Below are positions 49,078 to 57,480 of a DNA stretch of 63,067 nucleotides, piece after piece. Below the pieces are notes generated by a model. The model worked only from the letters and a program-made list of their open reading frames with translations, was not told the origin of the DNA and did not search any database. This DNA comes from Bacillota bacterium (lineage in GTDB: Bacteria > Bacillota > Limnochordia > Limnochordales > DUMU01), in the NCBI GenBank assembly GCA_012839805.1, contig DUMU01000032.1, positions 1 through 63,067 of the forward strand. Direction: 5' to 3'. A program made the position numbers and the translations under genes. Position 1 is the first letter of the stretch. The number at the start of each line of letters is the position of its first letter.

Positions 49078-49194
49078 CAGCTGGCAAGAGAATCCAGGAG
49101 CCGCCGTCCGGGCGGCTTTCTGCTGCATAAGGAGACACCGTACTGAACACGTTAAGAACACCGTTCAGCAACTTTAACCGGAGGAGGAATGGAT

Positions 49195-49365
49195 GTGACG
49201 GCCGACGCAGACGAGAACCGGGAACGGCCAGATGTAGAAGGGACGGGAGCCTCGATGCAGCTCCCCAACCCCGCCGGCTCGGAGGCGATCAAATGGGGCG
49301 CCATCGTTGTCATAGTGCTGGCCATTCTCTATTTCCTGGCCCGATACGTGATCCCCCTTTTCTGA
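49195..49365 (+). CDS. Small single-pass membrane protein, unknown
   Basis: A 56-residue protein (58 if it starts at ATG49189). GGAGGAGGA precedes the start; GTG49195 has the better spacing. A polar N-terminal half (DENRERPDVEG) is followed by AIKWGAIVVIVLAILYFLA, a clear membrane helix near the C-terminus, ending RYVIPLF. The strong ribosome-binding site and one good membrane helix support a real gene. It is divergent from the thiamine operon and precedes a secreted protein gene by 249 bp. Small C-terminally anchored proteins of this shape occur in sporulating Firmicutes; its role is unknown. Confidence 0.6.
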   Translation: MTADADENRERPDVEGTGASMQLPNPAGSEAIKWGAIVVIVLAILYFLARYVIPLF

Positions 49366-49614
49366 TCGCGCTCTGCCGCGCTCCTGCCCCCTGACTCTCT
49401 GTTCGGGACTCGCGACGGTGGATCCTGCCATGGCAGGAACGGGCTACCCCGCGCCGAAGTAATACTCGGGAACTTCCTCCGACCGGTCCGGCGGTGCTCC
49501 CGGCGGCAGCGGTGTTCATTGCCGCACTGCCGGTGGTCCCGCCGCCGACGGTGGCAGCCGCCGGCGCGGCCGTAGCGAAGCCCATATCCATTCCAAACGG
49601 AAGGTGGGAGTATT

Positions 49615-50406
49615 ATGCCCTCGATCCGGCGTTTCGTCCTGATGTCCGGTCTCATGGTGGGATTCCTCGTGGCCTCTCTTGCCGTCGGCCTCTTCGCGGG
49701 TCTTGCACCGGCGACCGCCGGTTCACCCATCGCGGTAGTGAAAAGTTTGAAGACTTTGAATGCCAAAGCGAACTACCCCACGTATCAGGCCGAATACGAC
49801 CAGTTCACCGGCTGGCTCAAGCAGTTTTTCGCGTATGATGAACTGACCGATGACGACGTAGTCGCCGGGAAGCTCGCCGGCTACCAACTGGTGATCCTGC
49901 CCAACAACGCGGTGATGAGCCCGGCGGAGGTCGATGCGATTACCCAGTTCGCGAAGGGCGGCGGCAAGGTGTTCGCCGTCTTCTCCGTGGGACTGAGGAA
50001 CCCCGGTCTCCAGCTGGTTGGCTTGCAGCTCGGTCCGCTTTTCGGCGTCAAGTGGGTACAATGGATGGGTGACCAGAACTTCAAGCAGATCCAGATCGTT
50101 GAGGAGAGCCCGATCCTCAAGGATGCACCCCAGGTCATCCCGGTCGGTACGGGTTCGACTCAGATCATCGAGCTGGTGGGCGACGGCCGTATGCTGGGGG
50201 TGCGGGCGAGCGCCGACGGGACGCTGGCCATGAGCAACCCGGCGGTCATCGTGGAAAGTGACGCCGGCGTGTATTTTGCGAACCAGATCCTGGCAGGCGC
50301 CAACCTCCAGGCGCCCGAAGCCCAGCAACTCGTCTACTCCATCATCAAGGCTTACGCTCCAGGAGCCGTGATCCAGGCGTTCGCTCCGGTGGAAGTGAAG
50401 GCTTAG
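49615..50406 (+). CDS. Secreted protein with glutamine-amidotransferase-like fold
   Basis: A 263-residue exported protein. Signal peptide (VLMSGLMVGFLVASLAVGLF). The body has an alternating strand-helix pattern with GYQLVILPNNAVMSPAEVDA, ITQFAKGGGKVFAVFSVGLR and GTGSTQIIELVGDG. The style resembles class I amidotransferase-like or ThuA-like domains, but no catalytic Cys is present, so it may be a non-enzymatic sensor or binding domain. ATG49615 is preceded by GGAAGGTGGGAG. A strong terminator follows. Confidence 0.65.
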   Translation: MPSIRRFVLMSGLMVGFLVASLAVGLFAGLAPATAGSPIAVVKSLKTLNAKANYPTYQAEYDQFTGWLKQFFAYDELTDDDVVAGKLAGYQLVILPNNAVMSPAEVDAITQFAKGGGKVFAVFSVGLRNPGLQLVGLQLGPLFGVKWVQWMGDQNFKQIQIVEESPILKDAPQVIPVGTGSTQIIELVGDGRMLGVRASADGTLAMSNPAVIVESDAGVYFANQILAGANLQAPEAQQLVYSIIKAYAPGAVIQAFAPVEVKA

Positions 50407-50438
50407 GCTCAAGCTCGTGGACTTAGACTCTGCGACAT

Positions 50439-50470
50439 GGCCGGCGGGAAAGCCCGCCGGCCTGTCTTTA
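50439..50470 (+). terminator. Rho-independent terminator
   Basis: GGCCGGCGGG (50439-50448) and its exact complement (50453-50462) around AAAG, followed by TGTCTTT. It ends the 49615 gene and overlaps the 3' end of the convergent acetyltransferase gene. Confidence 0.8.
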
Positions 50471-51139
50471 CGCTTGCGACGCCCGGGCCACCCAGACGGC
50501 CGCCTCGGCGTCCCGGCCCGGGCCCGGTAAGGCCGGCGCCGGGGCCGGGTGAAAGCCGCTCTCTTCCAGGGCGGCCCTAAGCCAGGGAGCACGTTCCGCC
50601 CATGCAGGAGGAAACGGCAGCCGGATCTCGGTCAGGCCCAGGCTGGAGAAGGCGTAACGTTGCAGGGTTTTCAGGGCGTCTTGCTCGTAGCCCCTCGCCC
50701 AGAGGGTACGGTCGGCAAAAAGGAACTCCAGCCGGGCTTTCCGTTCACCTGAGGTCACGTCTCTACGCTCGAGGTCCGGCTCCGACGACGGCTCGGGAAG
50801 GTCGTAGAGGAGAAGGTACCCGAGCAGATGCCCGGTCCAGGTAGTCGCAGCAAAAAGCAGTGCCCGGCGGTCGTCCCGGACCGCCTGGAACCAACCCATC
50901 AGATCGGCCCACTCGATCACGGGCAGGCGGGCGGCCTCCTCGGCCCTGCGCCTCCGTCCCCGCCGAAGAACACCGCCAGCGGCGGCCGACCCGAGGTTCG
51001 GGGCATGATGGGGATGGAAAAGCCCTATTACCTCGGCGTCTTCGAGGTATCGCTTCAGCCAGGGAAGGTCCGTGACCGCGAAAGAGCGCAGGAGCACCAG
51101 TTCCCCTTGAACCTCCAGTGCGCTTTTCGGTACCGCCAC
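50468..51139 (-). CDS. GNAT-family N-acetyltransferase
   Basis: A 223-residue protein with a RimJ/RimL-type layout: LVLLRSFAVTDLPWLKRYL, then LLGYLLLYDL, ARLEFLFADRTLWARGYEQD and ALKTLQRYAFSSLGLTEIRL. The usual acetyl-CoA loop Q/RxxGxG/A corresponds to ...WARGYEQDALK and is weakly kept. An Arg/Ala-rich stretch near residues 50-70 is an insertion. It starts (GTG) 33 bp after the acyl-CoA synthetase gene, with GGGGGAAGG just before it. Substrate unknown. Confidence 0.7.
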   Translation of the reverse strand: MAVPKSALEVQGELVLLRSFAVTDLPWLKRYLEDAEVIGLFHPHHAPNLGSAAAGGVLRRGRRRRAEEAARLPVIEWADLMGWFQAVRDDRRALLFAATTWTGHLLGYLLLYDLPEPSSEPDLERRDVTSGERKARLEFLFADRTLWARGYEQDALKTLQRYAFSSLGLTEIRLPFPPAWAERAPWLRAALEESGFHPAPAPALPGPGRDAEAAVWVARASQA

Positions 51140-51172
51140 GGCCCTTCCCCCTTTCGCAGACCTTGCCTTTTC

Positions 51173-53398
51173 TCAGGCCTTTGCCCCGGGTTGAGCTTGC
51201 GGCTGACCCTGCACCTGCCCCGGCACCCGCACGCGGCCATCGTCGGAGTCGCCGGCCTGCTTACCGGACACGCTGGCGGGCTCGAGCTCGAGGCTGATCT
51301 TGACGTCCAGGGCCACCGCGCCCTTCCCTTCCTCGTAGGCAAAGAGCGGGTTGATATCCATCTCCTTGATCTCGGGGAAATCCCGTACCAGGCAGGCTAC
51401 CCGCAAGAGCATCTCTTCGATGGCGGCCACGTCGGCACGCTTTTCCCCCCGGAAGCCCTGAAGGAGGGTGTAAGCCCGTGTCTCCCGGACCATGGCCGGG
51501 ATGTCTCCCTCCCGGAGTCCCTCTACCAGGCGGAAGGAGACGTCCTTGAGCAGGTTGACGTAGATGCCGCCCAAACCGAACATGAGCATCGGTCCGAACA
51601 CCGGATCCCGGGCCATCCCCACGATGAGCTCCCGTCCGGCGGGCATCATCTTCTGGACTTCCACCCCGTAGCGGTCGTTCTCCCCGAGGTACGGAGCACA
51701 ATTGCGCATGATCTCCTCATAAGCCGCCCGTACTTTCTCGGCGGTGTCCAGCTTCAGCCGCACGCCCCCCACATCCGTCTTGTGAACGATCTTAGGAGAG
51801 GCGATCTTCAGCACTACCGGATACCCGAACTCCTCCGCGAGGGTAACGGCCTGTTCCGCCGAATGAGCGAGGGCTGCGGGCGCCACCTGCACCCCGTAGG
51901 CGGCCGCCACCCGGGCGGCCTCCACGCCCAGCAAGGTGCTCCGGCCGTCCGCCCGTACCTGCTCAAAGATCCTCGCCACCTGGGCGCGGTCGACCGGCAG
52001 GCGGGCAAAGTCGACCTTCTTCTCCGCCTCCCGGCGCGCTTCGCTGTAACGGACCATGCCGGAAACAGCCGCCACGGCCCGTTCCGGAAAGATGAAGCAG
52101 GGAATACCGGCGTCGAGGAGCCGCTTGATCCCCTCCGCTACTAAAGCGCCTCCGACCATAGAAGCAACTACCGGCAGGTCGGGGTGTTCGGCACGGAACT
52201 TCTTGGTGGCCTCCGCGATGCCCACCGGGTCCGTCCCTGCCTGCGGGGTCACCAGCACCATGACCGCGTCGACGTTGGGATCTTCAGCTACCGCCTGGAA
52301 AGCCGTTTCGTACCGCTCCGGCGAGGCATCGCCCAGCACGTCCACCGGGTTCTGAACCGCCGACTCGGCCGGGAGCTTGCTCCGTAGCTTCTCCACGGTC
52401 TCCGGGGCGAAACGAGCCATGGTAAGGCCCATGCGCTCGATGGCGTCGGTGGTGATGATTCCGGGGCCGCCGGCATTGGTAATGAGGGCCACCCGCCGGC
52501 CGCGCGGCAGCGGCTGGCTGACGAAGGTGGTGGCGAGATCGAAACACTCCTCCATGGTATCCAGCCGGACCACCCCGGTCTGGCGGAAAGCGAGGTCGTA
52601 GGCCCGGTCGTTACCGGCCAGCGCCCCGGTATGTGATGAGGCCGCCCTCGTCCCTGCCTCGCTCCGGCCGGCCTTGAGGATCAACACGGGCTTCTCCCGG
52701 CTGGCCGCGGCGGCTACGTCCAGGAAGCGGCGCCCGTCCTTGATGTCTTCCAGGTAGCAGAGGATGACCCGCGTGTTAGGGTCTTGCGCCGCGTCCTCAA
52801 TGAAGTCCACCTCGTTCAGATCCGCTTTGTTGCCCAAGCTGATGAACTTACTAAAGCCCACGTTGTTCTCGCTCGCCCAATCGAGGATGGCTGCCCCGAA
52901 CGCGCCGCTCTGGGAGACGAACGCGATACTGCCGCGGCCGGGAGAAATGGCAGCAAAAGAGCCGTTCATAGGCACATGAGTGTCGATGATGCCAAGACAG
53001 TTGGGACCCACAATGCGCAGACCGTACTGGCGGGCTACCCGGACCAGTTCTTCTTCTCTGGCCTTGCCCTCTCCGCCCAGTTCACGGAAGCCGGCGGTGA
53101 TCACGACCGCGTACCGGACTCCGGCCCGGCCGCACTCGTCGATCACCGGGACCACCGCCCTGGCCGGGATGGTCACCACTACGGTCTCGATGGGGCCGTC
53201 GGCCACCGCGGCGGTGATCGAGGGATAGGCCCGGTAACCGAGAATCTCGCTTTCCTTCGGGTTGATGGGAACGATCCGTCCTTGATACCCTGAGTTGATC
53301 AGGTTTTGCAAAACGCTGTGTCCGACTTTGCCCGGTGTACGTGACGCGCCGATCACCGCCATCGCTTCCGGCCGGAAAAGACCACTCAACGATGCCAT
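51173..53398 (-). CDS. ADP-forming acyl-CoA synthetase (NDP-forming), alpha-beta fused
   Basis: A 741-residue enzyme that makes an acid plus ATP from acyl-CoA, ADP and phosphate, or the reverse. The N-terminal CoA-binding part has VIGASRTPGKVGHSVLQN. The phosphohistidine site is SSHTGALAGND. The succinyl-CoA-synthetase-like domain is followed by an ATP-grasp domain with YPVVLKIASPKIVHKTDVGG and EMDINPLFAYEEGKG. Acetyl-CoA is the common substrate in this family; the exact acid is not determined. The C-terminal ~35 residues are a Gln/Gly/Pro-rich tail. ATG53398 is chosen with AAAGGTGAG upstream. Confidence 0.92.
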   Translation of the reverse strand: MASLSGLFRPEAMAVIGASRTPGKVGHSVLQNLINSGYQGRIVPINPKESEILGYRAYPSITAAVADGPIETVVVTIPARAVVPVIDECGRAGVRYAVVITAGFRELGGEGKAREEELVRVARQYGLRIVGPNCLGIIDTHVPMNGSFAAISPGRGSIAFVSQSGAFGAAILDWASENNVGFSKFISLGNKADLNEVDFIEDAAQDPNTRVILCYLEDIKDGRRFLDVAAAASREKPVLILKAGRSEAGTRAASSHTGALAGNDRAYDLAFRQTGVVRLDTMEECFDLATTFVSQPLPRGRRVALITNAGGPGIITTDAIERMGLTMARFAPETVEKLRSKLPAESAVQNPVDVLGDASPERYETAFQAVAEDPNVDAVMVLVTPQAGTDPVGIAEATKKFRAEHPDLPVVASMVGGALVAEGIKRLLDAGIPCFIFPERAVAAVSGMVRYSEARREAEKKVDFARLPVDRAQVARIFEQVRADGRSTLLGVEAARVAAAYGVQVAPAALAHSAEQAVTLAEEFGYPVVLKIASPKIVHKTDVGGVRLKLDTAEKVRAAYEEIMRNCAPYLGENDRYGVEVQKMMPAGRELIVGMARDPVFGPMLMFGLGGIYVNLLKDVSFRLVEGLREGDIPAMVRETRAYTLLQGFRGEKRADVAAIEEMLLRVACLVRDFPEIKEMDINPLFAYEEGKGAVALDVKISLELEPASVSGKQAGDSDDGRVRVPGQVQGQPQAQPGAKA

Positions 53399-53549
53399 TA
53401 CTCCACTCACCTTTGCTTGGTTGGTTTCGGGGCCTGCCCCACCCCGGTCTCCCCGGTCCGGCCCGGCCTCGCCGGCTCTCACCAGGCCCTGGCGTCGCAT
53501 CAGGCCCCCACGGCTAGGTTCACACCCAGCCGGGTCGGGATCCGCGAGC

Positions 53550-53583
53550 CCGGCGCGCCCGTGCAGCTCTCCGGGCGCGCCGG
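53550..53583. terminator. Strong inverted repeat downstream of the HAD gene
   Basis: CCGGCGCGCCCG (53550-53561) and its exact complement (53572-53583) around a ten-base loop, next to a second short hairpin (CCCGGCC/GGCCGGG). It lies about 105 bp beyond the HAD stop and may terminate that operon; no T-run. Confidence 0.45.
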
Positions 53584-53687
53584 AGGTCCCGGCCCTCCGG
53601 CCGGGTACCCTCTGGGGTTATGGCGGTTCCTTCCTCGCCGCCGGCGGCGAACAGCCCCTAATAAGGTAACGAAGCCCGGGGGGAAAT

Positions 53688-54488
53688 TCAAGTGCCGCCT
53701 AGCACGAGCCGGCGCAAGGCGTGGGCTACCCCTTCTACCCCCGGCGGTGCCACCAGGTCGGCCAGGGCCTTTACCTCCGGCACGGCAATGTCCATGGCGA
53801 CCGACGTGCCGGCCTGCCGCAGGAGTTCGAGGTCGACCGGCCCGTCGCCCATGGCCAGGGCTTCGTCGAGGCTGAGGCCCAGCTTCTCGCCGACCAACCG
53901 GGCCGCCTTCTCCTTGCCGGCCGCACCGTCGAGGATCAACAGCCGGCGGCGGCCGGTGGAACGGCTATCGATCGGGTAGAGCGTCAGCTGCCCGGCCAAC
54001 GGCTCAAGTAGCCGCAGCGCTACCTCCACCTGCCTTTCACCTTCCACTACCAGCTGGTAGGGGGCATGAGGCAGCCGTTCCACCAGAATGGGATCGACGC
54101 GGGGAGGACGCAAGCGGCGCGGGTAGGGAGGCTCGCGTGTCCAGCAACTCCCGTCCTCCAGGGAAACCCGCACCGGAAGGCCGGCTCCATCCAGCGTTCG
54201 TATGATCTCGAGGGCGAGAAATCCAGACAACCGGTGCTGCCGGAGCGGGACGCCGTCGGCGCGGCGTATGTCGGCCCCGCAAAAACAGATGGCAGGCGTC
54301 GAGAGTCCCAGGGCATAGTGATACGGTTCACATGCGCTCCAGCGGCGCCCGGTGGCGAGGACCACCGGCAGCCCCCGGGCCACCACCTCGGCCACCGCCT
54401 CGCGGTTGGCCTCGGGAAGCCGTCCTTCCCCGTCGAGCAGCGTGTCGTCCAGGTCCAGAATGATCCAGCGGATGGGATTCAAGGCCAT
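53688..54488 (-). CDS. HAD-superfamily phosphatase (Cof type)
   Basis: A 266-residue hydrolase. Motif I WIILDLDDTLLDGEGRL (DxD nucleophile), motif II in VVLATGRRW, a C2B-type cap, the Lys in AAGKEKAARLVGEKL, and motif IV ALAMGDGPVDLELLRQAG. Such enzymes dephosphorylate sugar phosphates or flavin/pyridoxal nucleotides. Its ATG lies inside the end of the oxidoreductase gene (10-base overlap), so it is in the same operon. Confidence 0.88.
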   Translation of the reverse strand: MALNPIRWIILDLDDTLLDGEGRLPEANREAVAEVVARGLPVVLATGRRWSACEPYHYALGLSTPAICFCGADIRRADGVPLRQHRLSGFLALEIIRTLDGAGLPVRVSLEDGSCWTREPPYPRRLRPPRVDPILVERLPHAPYQLVVEGERQVEVALRLLEPLAGQLTLYPIDSRSTGRRRLLILDGAAGKEKAARLVGEKLGLSLDEALAMGDGPVDLELLRQAGTSVAMDIAVPEVKALADLVAPPGVEGVAHALRRLVLGGT

Positions 54489-55651
54489 ATCCCCAGCGCT
54501 TCCTGTGCCTTGACGATGCTCTCCGCTTCCTCCGTGAGCGGCATTGTGACCGGCCGCCCCGTCTCCGCCGACCGGTAGATCGCGAGGACCAGCTCCACGG
54601 CCCGGCGTCCCTCCTCGCCCGTCACGAGCGGTTCCCGGTTCTCCCGGATGGCCTGGCAGAAGTCGGCCACCAGCGGCCGGTGTCCCGTCCCGTATACTGA
54701 ACGGATGGCCTGCTCCGTCTCGACCACGGTCCGGCCCTCCTCTTCCGGTGACATATCGGCGAAACGCCAGACCTCGAGCCGGTTGAGGGCCAGCCCGCCT
54801 ACCACTACTGAACCCCGTTCACCAAAGATGGAGAGGGTTTCCTCGAGGTCGGCCGGCTCGAGGGTGGTAGCCGCTTCTATGCTTCCCAGGGCTCCGCTGG
54901 TAAACCGGACTGCGGCCACTGCCACGTCCTCGGCCTCGATCGGCCGGTAACGGGTGGCAATCATGGCACTCACCTCGGCTACCGGCCCCATCATCCACTG
55001 GAGCAGGTCGATGTCGTGGATCGCCTGGTTCATCAGCACCCCGCCGTCCAGCGCCCACGTCCCCCGCCAGCTGTCCTCCTGGTAGTAAGCGGGAGTCCGG
55101 CGCCAGCGCACCGAGGCCACCCCGTGACTCAGCCGCCCGAAGCGGCCGCTCTCCAGCACCTGCCGCAAGCGGACGATCGTCGGGTTGAACCGGTTCTGGA
55201 AGGAAACGCCGAGCTTGACCCCGCTCTGGCGGGCGGCTTCGATCAGCCGGTCCGCTCCGCGCAAGGTGAGGCTCATGGGCTTTTCGACCAGCACGTGCTT
55301 ACCCGCCCGTGCCGCATCGATCCCGAGACGCGGGTGCAGGCCGCTGGGCGTACAGATGGTGACCGCGTCCACGTCCGGTCGGGCCAGCAATTCCCGGTAG
55401 TCCGTGTGAACAGCTACCTTCCCGCCCGGCCCCGCCGAGCCTCCCAATTCCAGCTGGCGGGAGAGCTCTTCTACTTGCGCCGCCAGCTGCTCGGCTTTGG
55501 CTTCCACGACGTCGGCGACCGCCGTGATGCGGACTCCGGGAACTCTCAACAACGCATCCACATGAAAAGGAGCGATCCTGCCACAACCGATGATCCCAAA
55601 CCGCAAGGGCTCTTGCTCTGCCATCTCCCTGGCCTGCACCTCACTTGGCAT
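54479..55651 (-). CDS. Gfo/Idh/MocA-family oxidoreductase
   Basis: A 390-residue NAD(P)-dependent sugar or inositol dehydrogenase-like protein. Rossmann start FGIIGCGRIAPFHVDALL, then VTICTPSGLHPRLGIDAARAG, HVLVEKPMSLTL with the conserved EKP, and the C-terminal domain VLMNQAIHDIDLLQWMMGP, with the conserved H-D pair. A Gly-rich loop (LELGGSAGPGG) near residue 75 is a small insertion. Substrate unknown. ATG55651 or the later ATG (residue 10) may be the start. It follows the DUF4340 gene by 26 bp. Confidence 0.88.
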   Translation of the reverse strand: MPSEVQAREMAEQEPLRFGIIGCGRIAPFHVDALLRVPGVRITAVADVVEAKAEQLAAQVEELSRQLELGGSAGPGGKVAVHTDYRELLARPDVDAVTICTPSGLHPRLGIDAARAGKHVLVEKPMSLTLRGADRLIEAARQSGVKLGVSFQNRFNPTIVRLRQVLESGRFGRLSHGVASVRWRRTPAYYQEDSWRGTWALDGGVLMNQAIHDIDLLQWMMGPVAEVSAMIATRYRPIEAEDVAVAAVRFTSGALGSIEAATTLEPADLEETLSIFGERGSVVVGGLALNRLEVWRFADMSPEEEGRTVVETEQAIRSVYGTGHRPLVADFCQAIRENREPLVTGEEGRRAVELVLAIYRSAETGRPVTMPLTEEAESIVKAQEALGIWP

Positions 55652-55677
55652 TCAACTATTGGCCTGTCGCCTGCGCA

Positions 55678-57480
55678 TCACCGCGATCCCGCGCCGCGTG
55701 CTTTGTCCAGCACTTCCTGCCAAGCGCCTTCCAGCTCCTGCCAGGTCGCCTCGGCCATCTCCCCGCGGCGCGTAAACCCTTCCCCATCGACTTCCAGCGT
55801 GATCATGCGGGTTCCCGATTCCTGGCTCCCCGTATCCAACCGGCGTATTTCCACCGGGAGCGAGGCGCTGGCGTCGCTGCTCGCGTTTTCGCCTTCTTTG
55901 CCGCTTTGGGGTCGCAGGATCAGCAGTTCTACAGTACCCGCGCGGCTGTCACGACCCAGCCCGGTCACCCGCTCGAACCGCAGCGAACTCAACGCGTTCC
56001 ACAGCCGCTGCAGCTCGGCGGCGTCGGCCCGCAGTACCCCCGCTTCTTGGCCGTTCTGCAGGACTCGCCACGATCCGTCCGGCCCCGGGAGCAGGGCATT
56101 CTCTACCTGGCCGCCGGTCGGACCTCCGGCTTTGTCCCCACCCCCGCCCGGGGTACCCGCCTCCTCGACCTGGCCCGGTTTCGTCCACCAGCGAATTTCG
56201 GCCAGCGATTTCGCCAGATCCTTGCTCCAGCCCCACATACCGGGCAAAATGGTACGCGACACCAATCCCAGCCAATCCCGGGCGTTCTGCCTCGTCGTCT
56301 CAAGCCGCCAGGCGTCCACCCGGTAGACCGTGGGATCATCGTCGGCCCGCACGTAGATGTAGTTACCGTCAGGTGTCCCCGTACCCAGGTAGAAAACCCG
56401 GGCGACCGGTAGATCGTCCCCGTCGGAGAGCCAAACCACTACTTCGCCGTGGGGGTTATCCAGCCCGTAGCGGGCAAGGTCCGCCCCCTCCACCGACGCC
56501 GCTTGCAAGCTCGCCAGGTCGGCGAGGAGACCCTGGATGCGGGCCGAGTCCGCCGGGACCTTCGCCGGGCTCAACACCTGCCACCGAACCTCGGGCTGCT
56601 CCGATAGCCGTTCCAACAGAACCGGCTGCACCCGGCCTGTCTGGCCGCCGGCGCCCGGCGAGGAACTGCTCCCATTCGATGAACTACTCCCAATCCACGT
56701 AATCCGTACCCGGTTGGCCTTGGCCGGGTCGAAAGGACCGACCCGCAGGTCGCGCAGGGAATCCGCTCCCTTGAGCAGCGGATCGAGCACGGAGGCGGCC
56801 AGCGTGTAAACTCCCCGGCGGGCGGGGGTGTACACGTAGTACCCTTCGGGGATGTCTCCCCAGGCGGTTATAGGAGTGGCGTCGCCCACCCGCAGTTCCT
56901 CCTGACGCCCGCCCTCGAACTCCAGGTGAACTATGGCCTGCGGCCGCTCCAGCCCGTAATCACCGAGGAGCTGTTGCTCTCGGCCGGTCGTCTCGGAGGC
57001 CAGTTCCGTGGCGGTGCGCACTTCGGCCTCGGGCACCGGCTTGGCAAGGTTGCGCACCAGCGACGTCATGACGTTGTCGTTCGCCGGCGCCTTCAGGGGA
57101 CCGGTGATCTGCCAGCTCGCGTCACGGCCGGGCGGGCGGTAGGTGACGAACGGAACCTGGGTCACCCGGCTGAACCTGGGAACGGGTGAATATCTGACCA
57201 CCGCCTGCCCTTCCTTCGCCGGCGCCCCTCCATTCCGGACCAGGACCAGCTCCGCCCGGGACGGGTCGCGGGGGTACTCCACCCGTATGGATTGCAGTTC
57301 AGAGACGTCCATTTCCCAGAAAGCAGCCAGAGACCCTGTTCCCCCGCCCGCCGGTGATTCCGCACTCCGTCGCTCCACCCAAGCATAGATGGCAAGTCCC
57401 AGGAAGAGGAGTACGAGACCCCCGGTGGTAAGCCACCGTTGCCGGTTACGCCGCCGTTCCCGTGCTTCCTCCGGTCTCAC
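55678..57480 (-). CDS. DUF4340-family protein of a Gld-type ABC system
   Basis: A 600-residue membrane-anchored protein. One N-terminal helix (TTGGLVLLFLGLAIYAWVE) follows a basic start. The remainder consists of repeated beta-rich modules typical of DUF4340 (EMDVSELQSIRVEY and APAKEGQAVVRYSPVPRF early, KVPADSARIQGLLADLASLQ in the middle and the same theme again near 490). DUF4340 proteins accompany the GldA-GldFG transport system and are thought to be outside the membrane. GTG57480 gives a four-base GTGA overlap with the GldFG stop and stands behind GGAGGAGG. A Pro/Gly-rich linker occurs near 275. Confidence 0.82.
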   Translation of the reverse strand: MRPEEARERRRNRQRWLTTGGLVLLFLGLAIYAWVERRSAESPAGGGTGSLAAFWEMDVSELQSIRVEYPRDPSRAELVLVRNGGAPAKEGQAVVRYSPVPRFSRVTQVPFVTYRPPGRDASWQITGPLKAPANDNVMTSLVRNLAKPVPEAEVRTATELASETTGREQQLLGDYGLERPQAIVHLEFEGGRQEELRVGDATPITAWGDIPEGYYVYTPARRGVYTLAASVLDPLLKGADSLRDLRVGPFDPAKANRVRITWIGSSSSNGSSSSPGAGGQTGRVQPVLLERLSEQPEVRWQVLSPAKVPADSARIQGLLADLASLQAASVEGADLARYGLDNPHGEVVVWLSDGDDLPVARVFYLGTGTPDGNYIYVRADDDPTVYRVDAWRLETTRQNARDWLGLVSRTILPGMWGWSKDLAKSLAEIRWWTKPGQVEEAGTPGGGGDKAGGPTGGQVENALLPGPDGSWRVLQNGQEAGVLRADAAELQRLWNALSSLRFERVTGLGRDSRAGTVELLILRPQSGKEGENASSDASASLPVEIRRLDTGSQESGTRMITLEVDGEGFTRRGEMAEATWQELEGAWQEVLDKARGAGSR

